DNA of 12,500 nucleotides. Source: Chrysomallon squamiferum. Taxonomy: Eukaryota > Mollusca > Gastropoda > Neomphalida > Peltospiridae. Position 1 is the stretch's first letter; every line of letters begins with the position of its first letter. A program made the translations under genes and the position numbers. Below the pieces are notes generated by a model that was not told the origin of the DNA, ran no database searches, and saw only the letters and a program-made list of their open reading frames with translations. This document shows, piece by piece, positions 8,156-12,500 of this stretch. The stretch spans positions 15,605,545 through 15,618,044 of the forward strand of contig CM022678.1 of assembly GCA_012295275.1 (NCBI GenBank), in the 5' to 3' direction.

Positions 8156-9622
8156 ACAAGTTTTGTGTGTTTTTAAAATGACATTGTCGAGTCTATGTTG
8201 TGTATTTCAGACACTGTTGCTGTAGTTGGTGGTCAGACAGATGTGTGGTGGATTGCACTCATCATTCCACTCATTCTGCTCATCGTTGTCATCATCATCA
8301 TCGCAGTTGTGTACCGGAGCAAACAAAAGGAAATATTCTACCCATGTAAAATATTTTTCATATCTTAATATCTTAGTACACCACTAACAGTGGCTGTGTT
8401 GTCAGCTTTTAGTTCATTATTCTCTTAGTTGTAATCAGGATGCTCATGTTTATATTTGTTTTATCTCAGTGATTGTTAATTATTTTGTTTCAGAAGATTA
8501 AAAAAATATTTCGTTATTTAAGGAAACATGTAATGAAAGACGCTATCTCAACAATATTTCTGCTGGGTTAAAATGTAAATATGTCAAGTGGTTAAAAGGA
8601 GATTTCAGAATAATTTTACTGGAAAACAGATTAAAATGACTTTGATATCCTCATTTATGGTAGACAAAAAGGGAAGTTCACAGCAGGATAAAACAACCTT
8701 TACATCTGATTTTTCAAAATATATTTTTTAAAATTATTTTTCACAGTGGACAAAAAAGAGAGAGCTGCTGATCTTGATCCAGAGAAAGACTTGGCTGACG
8801 GTGCATTCCATGATCTTTCAAGATCGTAAGATTTAAATTTGCTTTTCAAAATTAATTACTGTTAGCATTTTATATCTACAAATGACAGTAGTCTGCTTTA
8901 CTTTAACCAAAAGAAAACAAAATTTTTAGAGGGACATTCAGTGCAGAAAACTAAAATATTTAAAACCGAATTAATGATTTATTAACAGTATGAAGAATAA
9001 AAACTCAAAGTTAAAAGGATAAAAAAAGATCACTTTATTTTTGGATTAATTCCAAGGTAATATTTAAAAAAAAAAAAATGTGATTCCTAATAATATCATA
9101 CTGACGAATAATTAATGTTTATTAACAGTTTTAATTATTGTTAAAATTAAAAACCGGCAGAAATTAAAAAAATTACAACTGTTTATTGGGAGCCTGTTTA
9201 CTAAATATAAGTTAAGATTAACTGGCTACAGAAAACTGAGGCAGTTTCTATCTTTTTAATTTTTGTTTCTAATGTTATTTATTTTGTACCATTAGCAAAC
9301 TGAAAATTGATTTTTGTTTTAATATATATATTTATTATATATAATAATTTCAACAACAAAACTATTAAAAATAATAATATTAATTATGTTTCACAGTTAT
9401 GCTGATGATGATTTTCCAATTAAACCGACGATCAACCTGGATGATGATCTGTTCAGTGACAATGAAGATGAAGCAGCAAGGTTGATGGAATACGGTGGCG
9501 ACATTGACCCAGAAAAGTTCAATGAGGACGGGTCATTCATTGGCCAGTACGCCCCCCGAGAACCTCCCCCACCTGTGTCTTACCAAACTAATGAAGATGG
9601 AATAAGGATTGTAACCAGTTAA
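1644..9622 (+). CDS. L1CAM/neuroglian-family cell adhesion receptor, Ig-only form, 3' part of gene (12 exons)
   Basis: Twelve exons (1644-1749, 2361-2554, 3280-3456, 4280-4408, 4987-5089, 5763-5980, 6347-6496, 7057-7200, 7622-7936, 8211-8345, 8747-8825, 9397-9622) join in one open frame of 658 residues plus stop, with GT/AG at every junction. The product is a type I membrane protein: five Ig-type domains, a stalk of about 11 residues (513-523), a transmembrane helix (~524-547) and a 111-residue tail with NEDGSFIGQY (626-635). That motif is the ankyrin-binding site of L1, neurofascin, NrCAM and neuroglian, so a role in neural or epithelial adhesion with a spectrin-ankyrin link is inferred. Nine N-glycosylation sequons (N22, N43, N107, N219, N307, N397, N449, N473, N501) all lie in the ectodomain. 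The start codon and signal peptide are outside the window. Unlike known L1 proteins there are no fibronectin III domains. Family assignment is strong; orthology to neuroglian itself is not established. Confidence 0.93.
1751..2010 (+). repeat. 62 bp tandem repeat starting at the exon a donor
   Basis: Copies of 62 bases start at 1751, 1813 and 1875, followed by a shortened 41-base copy (1937-1977) and a diverged partial copy from 1978. Each unit contains tgagttt, tatatacgtatttattacg and cttcatgcagatc. The first copy overlaps the real gtgagt donor. Later copies read atgagt, so the donor is not multiplied. Four copies carry an acceptor-like catgcag. Confidence 0.93.
2011..2360 (+). other. Remainder of intron between exons a and b
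   Basis: AT-rich intronic sequence with a (TA)n run at 2192-2223 and loosely repeated atatataagtca motifs (about 2222-2320). It ends in gatacag. No coding signal. Confidence 0.75.
2361..2554 (+). CDS. Exon b: second half of Ig domain 1
   Basis: Acceptor gatacag and donor gtaagt; entry phase 2, exit phase 1. It completes Ig1 with FSWLW (core tryptophan W39) and the C-terminal signature ESGDYVC (C77). A C27-W39-C77 layout fits an I-set domain. Together with exon a this matches the first Ig of L1-family proteins, which also follows a short PP-containing N-terminal segment. Confidence 0.92.
2613..3266. repeat. Long ATT/ACT trinucleotide repeat array
   Basis: About 650 bases of mixed ATT, ACT, GTT and related triplets fill most of the intron between exons b and c. 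The 3' end is a purer ACT run that stops about 13 bases before the exon c acceptor. Poly-Leu, poly-Tyr, poly-Thr and poly-Ile open frames here are artefacts. Confidence 0.95.
3280..3456 (+). CDS. Exon c: first part of Ig domain 2
   Basis: Acceptor atgcttcag and donor gtaata, phase 1 at both ends. It encodes residues 101-160 with GREGHPLSVTC (C125), QFQWYY (W139) and SRMFIDAEG. The GREG...C start and the SRM-(I/L)-D-x-EG segment before the F strand closely resemble neuroglian/L1 Ig2 as I remember it, which supports the family call independently of the tail. The exon is an island in triplet repeats: an ACT array ends about 13 bases upstream and an AAT array begins at the donor. Confidence 0.92.
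3457..3536. repeat. AAT/ATT repeat with inverted-repeat symmetry at exon c donor
   Basis: AAT triplets begin within the donor (gtaataat), run to about 3514, then switch to ATT triplets to 3536. Positions about 3493-3536 form a near-perfect palindrome with arms of about 22 bases. Confidence 0.92.
3613..3718. repeat. ATC/ATT trinucleotide repeat
   Basis: A run of ATC triplets followed by about twenty ATT triplets and a short mixed end, in the intron between exons c and d. Confidence 0.93.
3880..4141 (+). repeat. Two ~60 bp direct repeats, 176 bp apart, with ATT tails
   Basis: The block tattattactttatgtctattgctg...gactattattataa near 3889-3938 recurs with few changes near 4065-4114. Each copy ends in an ATT- or AAT-type run, and the second forms another AAT/ATT palindrome (about 4107-4141). 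Confidence 0.85.
4280..4408 (+). CDS. Exon d: second part of Ig domain 2
   Basis: Acceptor tctgcag and donor gtaagt, phase 1 at both ends. It encodes residues 160-202 with GTLHFAYMKKEDEADSPYKC (C179), then VASG and a G strand ending IKVES. The G-x-L-x-F-x-x-x-x-x-E-D spacing before the cysteine is typical of L1-family Ig2. Confidence 0.92.
4409..4697 (+). other. Intron between exons d and e, non-repetitive part
   Basis: Complex AT-rich intronic sequence. One open frame crosses it and reads YQLKCED, but it lacks an Ig tryptophan or a second half and runs into repeats. No exon is called. Confidence 0.6.
4698..4840. repeat. ACT, AAT and AAG trinucleotide arrays
   Basis: About 10 CTA/ACT units, a short interruption (accttctgg), more ACT, AAT, then about 12 AAG units (4780-4816) that make a pure purine strand. 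It ends in acaacaaccaaaac-type sequence. Confidence 0.94.
4987..5089 (+). CDS. Exon e: first part of Ig domain 3
   Basis: Acceptor tgtttcag and donor gtaaag; entry phase 1, exit phase 2. It encodes residues 203-237, DTPLVQFKPK through LRGKIILECFFSG (C232). The LRGK...L-x-C stretch resembles the start of L1-family Ig3. N219-A-T is a glycosylation sequon. Confidence 0.9.
5090..5762 (+). other. Intron between exons e and f
   Basis: AT-rich, with loosely repeated aataattac/aaatataa motifs at 5100-5340, a GT-rich stretch (5467-5540), an AAAT run (5655-5680) and an aatcaatcactcaatcact stretch. No coding signal. Confidence 0.75.
5763..5980 (+). CDS. Exon f: second part of Ig domain 3
   Basis: Acceptor tttttacag and donor gtaagt; entry phase 2, exit phase 1. 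It encodes NPVPGDYKQNADISW (W251), a central region, then EEDEGVYKC (C291) and RNSLG in the F-G turn, ending FLNVT. The segment between NPVP and the tryptophan is a few residues longer than usual. The phase-2 split just after the first cysteine matches Ig1, as expected for Ig domains encoded by two exons. Confidence 0.93.
6098..6151 (+). repeat. Perfect 27 bp tandem duplication
   Basis: Two adjacent copies of a 27-base unit containing ttaaccctttgtgcgctgag, unusually GC-rich for this locus, in the intron between exons f and g. It may be the edge of a dispersed repeat or a recent slippage duplication. Confidence 0.9.
6280..6317. repeat. AAT/AGT trinucleotide repeat
   Basis: About twelve AAT-type triplets with AGT interruptions, 30 bases before the exon g acceptor. 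Confidence 0.9.
6347..6496 (+). CDS. Exon g: first part of Ig domain 4 of this protein (Ig5-like)
   Basis: Acceptor gtgtttcag, phase 1 entry. It encodes SPPIVVEGLHSQTVTQGKDV, then EFTC (C333), a proline-rich loop GETEPPPPTW (W349) and NAEYLSNV. The in-frame donor that joins correctly to the next exon is G|gttggt, a weak site with T at +3. The stronger-looking gtatct four bases further is in the wrong phase. The right end is therefore less certain than the left. The domain start resembles L1-family Ig5 more than Ig4. Confidence 0.85.
6497..7056 (+). other. Intron between exons g and h
   Basis: A very AT-rich, non-tandem intron with repeated aaatatttaaa-like words. No coding signal, RNA gene or element recognised. 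It starts at the weak gttggt donor and ends in a good pyrimidine tract. Confidence 0.75.
7057..7200 (+). CDS. Exon h: second part of Ig domain 4 of this protein
   Basis: Acceptor tttatttag and donor gtaagt, phase 1 both ends. It encodes DPDKYVFSDNN, RRLTVKNVQ and the F strand SCFQCRVQNNVGN, ending DGCLNVV. C389 pairs by position with C333. C386 and C403 are extra cysteines not usual in this family. The VQNNVGNISGDGCLNVV end resembles the G strand of Ig5 in neuroglian-type proteins. Confidence 0.92.
7347..7420. repeat. Compound AG/AC/AT/AG microsatellite
   Basis: gagagaga, then (AC)n, (AT)n and a long (AG)n, in the intron between exons h and i. Confidence 0.95.
7601..7618 (+). promoter_or_regulatory. 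Long uninterrupted poly-T tract of exon i acceptor
   Basis: A T run of about 18 bases directly before gcag. It is the pyrimidine tract of the 3' splice site and is prone to length variation. Confidence 0.8.
7622..7936 (+). CDS. Exon i: membrane-proximal Ig-type domain lacking both core cysteines
   Basis: A long poly-T tract and gcag precede it. One exon of 315 bases encodes the whole domain (residues 408-512), unlike the two-exon Ig domains upstream. It begins LPITITVRPPEIQ and has a clear core tryptophan in KYSWFFNG (W446). Where cysteines are expected it has V432 (LTVEA) and T491 (GTYVTN). The ATTEDGEEIKYSW loop resembles the last Ig (Ig6) of L1 proteins. Three sequons (N449, N473, N501) are present. 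The donor is a weak G|gttact. Read-through would add about nine residues (GYSLLFLTE) before a stop at 7963-7965. Confidence 0.9.
8111..8155. repeat. ATT trinucleotide repeat
   Basis: About fourteen ATT triplets with one phase slip, in the short intron between the last Ig exon and the transmembrane exon. Confidence 0.92.
8211..8345 (+). CDS. Exon j: stalk, transmembrane helix and juxtamembrane segment
   Basis: Acceptor gtatttcag and donor gtaaaa, phase 1 both ends. It encodes a short stalk (DTVAVVGGQTD), a 24-residue hydrophobic helix starting VWWIALIIPL (~524-547), then the stop-transfer YRSKQKEIFYP. The basic RSK...Y segment aligns with the RSKGGKY region of vertebrate L1, a site reported to bind ERM proteins. 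Four consecutive ATC codons at 8291-8302 encode the isoleucine run in the helix. Confidence 0.94.
8346..8746 (+). other. Intron between exons j and k
   Basis: Complex AT-rich intronic sequence. No open frame, repeat array or RNA gene recognised. Confidence 0.75.
8747..8825 (+). CDS. Exon k: membrane-proximal cytoplasmic tail
   Basis: Acceptor ttttcacag and donor gtaaga; entry phase 1, exit phase 2. It encodes LDKKERAADLDPEKDLADG then AFHDLSRS (residues 558-584). The DKKE...DPE pattern aligns with the corresponding L1/neuroglian tail region. The later GAFHDLSRS sits where vertebrate L1 has TFGEYRSLE, but the tyrosine-based YRSL sorting signal is absent here. Confidence 0.9.
8826..9396 (+). 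other. Intron between exons k and l
   Basis: AT-rich sequence with a short A run (9066-9078) and tatata words near 9321-9345. No alternative tail exon (such as an RSLE-type mini-exon) could be identified. Confidence 0.7.
9397..9622 (+). CDS. Exon l: C-terminal tail with FIGQY ankyrin-binding motif and stop
   Basis: Acceptor tttcacag, entry phase 2, stop TAA at 9620-9622. It encodes residues 584-658. A strongly acidic stretch (LDDDLFSDNEDE, a likely CK2 target at S604) precedes RLMEYGGDIDPEKF and NEDGSFIGQY (9521-9550), then a proline-rich APREPPPPVSY and the end GIRIVTS. In L1-family proteins the FIGQY tyrosine, here Y635, controls ankyrin binding by its phosphorylation. The last three residues are not a standard class I PDZ ligand. 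Confidence 0.96.
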
Positions 9623-9736
9623 GTGCCGCCTTCATACCCAGTGTGAAAAATGAATTTTTTTTTATTTTTTTTTATTTATTTGTTTGGTTTTTTGGTTTAA
9701 AGTGAATGTTTAAGGTGTTTGTATTTTTATAATGTT

Positions 9737-9740
<4 letters not shown>

Positions 9741-9767
<27 letters not shown>
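9741..9767. repeat. Poly-T run in 3' UTR
   Basis: 27 consecutive T in the + strand, about 120 bases after the stop codon. Confidence 0.95.
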
Positions 9768-9918
9768 CGTAATGTTTTAATGTGTGCTTTAAAAAACTCA
9801 CAGTAGATTTTTAAGGTATATACTTTATATATGTTTTCTTATAAATAATTATCTAATTTTTGTGGATTGTTTTTTGTTTGTTTTAACATCAATGAATCAC
9901 TTGCATGGTTGGTTGAAA

Positions 9919-9955
9919 AATAAAAATAATATAAATATTGACAATGGAGAATAAA
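9919..9955 (+). promoter_or_regulatory. Proximal polyadenylation signals
   Basis: AATAAA occurs at 9919-9924 and 9950-9955. The second is followed within about 10-30 bases by a T- and GT-rich stretch (ttttttgattgttttg), the usual downstream element. Use of it would give a UTR of about 350 bases. AATAAA is common by chance in DNA this AT-rich. Confidence 0.4.
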
Positions 9956-10555
9956 AGTATAACTTTTTTTGATTGTTTTGAAAACAAACAGTTAAACTTA
10001 AAGAAACAAAACAACTAATGTTTGAATGTATACCAGTAAACCCTCAAGTTTTTTTCTGTTTAGTATTATTATTATTATTATTTGTTGTTGTTGTTTAATT
10101 AAAAGTTATTTAGGGTTTAATTATACACGTTATATTTTTCATAATTTGTTAGTAAGGAAAAATGTATTTATTTAAAGTTTTATTCTGTTTTAGGCATATT
10201 CTATTCCTCTATTATCTTTATTTTGTATTTATTTGTTTGTTAAATCCCAATGATGTTAATATTTAAATTGTTATAAAAAAAAACGTTTAGTCTTGAGAAA
10301 AAATAGAACTGTATAATTAAATAATTAAAAATCAAATCAGTCCTATTACTTTATGTTTTTGACATCTTTTAATATTTTTTCATTCATAGAACATTTTATA
10401 GTAGTTATAATTAAACATTTTATTTACCTTAAACACTCAAGATATTATAAATAAGGGGTATTTAATTATATTGCTGAGTTGTTTTTAAAAGAATTTGTTT
10501 GCTAGCTCACGACTTGTAAAAACTATGAATTAAAAAAGATACTGTTACTTAAGTT

Positions 10556-10563
10556 TGTAAATA
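10556..10563 (+). promoter_or_regulatory. Pumilio-type element TGTAAATA in the 3' UTR
   Basis: TGTAAATA matches the PUF-protein consensus UGUANAUA. A second copy lies at 10953-10960. In a UTR this AT-rich, one or two matches are expected fairly often, so function is only possible. Confidence 0.25.
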
Positions 10564-10952
10564 TTTTTTTTAAACTTTACGCTTGCAAGATAGGCAGAAA
10601 TAAGGCAGCATATTTTTAATACGACTACACACATTTCACTGGAATAAATGAAATTATTCTCATTTGCATTTAAATGTAGATCATAGAAGAAAAAATGATT
10701 ATTTTTTTCTACCTAATTCAAAAGAAAATGAATAATAATGACAGAATTGTTTTTTAATTGTTTTAAATCATCAAAAAAAAAAAAAAATAAATAAATAACC
10801 CAAAATAATAAAATAAATAAACAAACAAAAGAAAATGTTATTTTAAAATATAATTAGCAATGCATTAAAATATTTAAACAAAAAAAAAATATACATTTAA
10901 AAAAAAAAAAAAAATTCTCTCGCAGCAATGTATTTTTGTTGATTTTCATATT

Positions 10953-10960
10953 TGTAAATA
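10953..10960 (+). promoter_or_regulatory. Second Pumilio-type element TGTAAATA
   Basis: The second exact UGUANAUA match is in the less repetitive part of the UTR, just before tagatgcctgg. It carries the same caution about AT content as the first copy. Confidence 0.25.
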
Positions 10961-11341
10961 GATGCCTGGTTTTGCAAGGTTTTTATTGTTTGTTGATTTT
11001 TTATATTGTCATCCAAGCTAATTTTATACCCTCCGTGTATCATAAAATGTTATTTATTACAGACTTTTTACATGTACATGTGCGAAAGGTGTTAGCATTG
11101 GATGGCGTTTTTTAAAAATGAAATTTGTATATCTCTCATTCACATTTCATTAGTGCAATTTCACCCAGTACTCCATGTCACTCATAGCTGCCATTTTTTT
11201 ATATAACTTTACGTACTGCACATTTTGATCAGAAATTTCTGTTATTTTTGAACTTTATGCAGGAGCAGTAGTATGAAGTTAGTAATAAATGAACTGTCTA
11301 TTTTATCTTTGTACAAAACTGATTTCAAACACTGTCTACTC

Positions 11342-11347
11342 AATAAA
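11342..11347 (+). promoter_or_regulatory. Distal polyadenylation signal
   Basis: AATAAA lies in complex sequence (ctcaataaacacactgtgg), with a plausible cleavage zone 12-30 bases on and a ttctgttgt downstream element at about 11378. It looks the best candidate for the end of the long transcript, but this is a motif call only. Confidence 0.45.
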
Positions 11348-11375
11348 CACACTGTGGTTCCTATCACATTAAGAC

Positions 11376-12110
11376 TTCATTCTGTTGTCAATATTAATGA
11401 AGATTCAGAAACTGTATGAATCTTTTCAGCTATTGATAATTTTTATATTAACATTTAATTAAAATTGATGTGTTTGCTTGGTATCAAAATACAATAACAA
11501 AAGGATACTTTAAAAAAAAACAGTTTTTGAATACGGTAATGAATATTTTCCATAAACGAATTAATCTATTATTAATCTACAAATTAATCAGTTAAATTTT
11601 AGATACATCCATCTGACTTAGAGGTTATCTGTTTGTTTCTGTGTCATGTTTGTGTTCATATTGCTCGTTTTTAGCTTGCCATGGCCATTATCATTATTGC
11701 CGGAGGGACCTTTCCACGTGTATAGAATTGTTAAAACTGTTTTTTTTAAATACTTCTCATTCCTTAGCAATAAATGCGCTGAATGATAATACCTAGTTTG
11801 TCTTTCTTTTCATTGTGTTTTATTTGTTAACAGAAAAATGACAAAAACAACTGAAAATATTTTAGCACAAGAAACATCTTTTATCCCACGAATAATAATT
11901 AAATTAAAAAATATTTGATAAGCATAAAAAAAAAAAAAAAACATTCTGTTAAAATGAAATAACTATTTAAATTAGTGCCACCCCCACAAAAAAAAAGAGA
12001 AGAAGCTAATAACCCTATTTAAATGGGGGAAAATACATTCCATTAAAAACCAGCATTGAAATGAAAACTAAAATGTAAAATTCCTTATAAAAGAAATGGT
12101 TGTTAAATAC
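11376..12110. other. Downstream sequence, probably intergenic
   Basis: AT-rich with A runs (11511-11520, 11926-11940). A somewhat GC-richer patch lies at about 11640-11720 (tagcttgccatggccatt...gccggagggacc), with no open frame. No gene seen on either strand. Confidence 0.55.
11769..11774 (+). promoter_or_regulatory. Possible most-distal polyadenylation signal
   Basis: AATAAA in gcaataaatgcgctg is followed by a strong T/GT-rich run at about 11796-11830. It could terminate a still longer transcript or be chance. Confidence 0.3.
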
Positions 12111-12185
12111 AAAAAAAAAAATAAAAATAAAAATAAATTAATTAATTAATTAATTAAATAAATAAATAAATAAATAAATAAAAAA
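12111..12185. repeat. A-rich, TTAA and AAAT repeats
   Basis: An A run, aaaat units, then (aatt)n and about eight (aaat) units. Confidence 0.92.
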
Positions 12186-12425
12186 TGAAAGAATTCTTAT
12201 ATATATATATAAGACTAAACAAATCTAAAACTTGTTCACATAACGTATTAAAACGTATATAAACTATTAATATAAACTATGTAACAAAAAATAAAAGTAA
12301 AAAAAAACAAGGTAATTAATACCATAGAAAAATAACAGCTATTTGACAATGTTGATTTGTCAGCTATTCTGAATTCAGTTGAAAATAGTGAATAATGAAA
12401 ACAAAAATGAAGACAAGTATTTAAT

Positions 12426-12500
12426 CTATATCTATATCTCTCTCTCTGTATCTATCTATCTATAATAATTTCAGTAGTTGTAGTACTAGTAATAATAATA
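12426..12500. repeat. TATC and AAT simple repeats at window end
   Basis: tatctatatc/tctctctc and tatctatc runs, then taataat and an AAT run that continues past the window edge. Confidence 0.85.

Larger units (their letters stand above)
9623..11375 (+). other. 3' untranslated region (long form, 3' end inferred)
   Basis: AT-rich sequence with no open frame of note follows the stop codon. It holds a 27-base T run (9741-9767), ATT/GTT repeats (10065-10095) and A-rich tracts. The stretch from about 10,920 to 11,370 is more complex and slightly richer in GC, as expected for transcribed UTR. The end is set by the AATAAA at 11342. Other signals would give a shorter (about 9,975) or longer (about 11,800) UTR, so the boundary is provisional. 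Confidence 0.5.

Noticed and set aside
9656-9656. A retroposed gene ending in poly-A or poly-T tails (9741-9767 and A runs near 10774, 10900, 11926)
   Set aside because: No target-site duplications, coding remnant or RNA polymerase III promoter was seen next to the homopolymer runs. Simple runs are expected in this AT-rich DNA.
11640-11720. GC-richer patch downstream of the gene as a possible exon or promoter of a neighbour
   Set aside because: No open frame, splice pair or core promoter motif could be supported.
1-12500. CRISPR arrays, tRNA or rRNA genes, bacterial-type operons
   Set aside because: Repeat periods and the absence of unique spacers rule out CRISPR. No cloverleaf or rRNA sequence was recognised, and the intron-exon gene shows an animal genome.

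Overview
This is eukaryotic, animal DNA. It is very AT-rich, has spliceosomal introns and is crowded with microsatellites. It contains one recognisable gene, on the + strand: the 3' part of a cell-adhesion receptor of the L1CAM/neuroglian family. The identification rests on Ig domains of L1-family type, a single transmembrane helix, an L1-like juxtamembrane segment, and a cytoplasmic tail carrying NEDGSFIGQY, the family's ankyrin-binding motif. The repeat style (TG/TA, ACT, ATT and AG/AC/AT arrays) and the invertebrate-like protein suggest a lophotrochozoan, perhaps a mollusc. That placement is a guess.

Layout. Positions 1-1643 are intronic or upstream sequence. They hold a large TG/TA minisatellite, a duplicated ~85 bp block, and a decayed partial copy of the first visible Ig exon. 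From 1644 to 9622 twelve exons join in one frame and encode the last 658 residues of the protein. The signal peptide and start codon lie outside the window to the left. The exons encode five Ig-type domains (residues ~1-100, 101-202, 203-309, 310-407, 408-512), a short stalk, a transmembrane helix (~524-547) and a 111-residue tail ending at a TAA stop. The introns are short (274-823 bp) and filled with trinucleotide repeats. Positions 9623 to about 11,375, possibly to ~11,800, are a long AT-rich 3' UTR with several AATAAA signals. The rest is intergenic AT-rich sequence with simple repeats. No gene was recognised on the minus strand.

The main oddities are these. The receptor keeps the L1 ankyrin tail but has no fibronectin III domains: only a 274 bp intron separates the last Ig exon from the transmembrane exon. 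By alignment from memory it also seems to lack one of the six usual Ig domains. The membrane-proximal Ig domain has lost both canonical cysteines, and the domain before it has two extra ones. Two of the eleven splice donors are weak GTT types whose read-through would give ectodomain-only proteins. Several repeat arrays run right up to splice sites.
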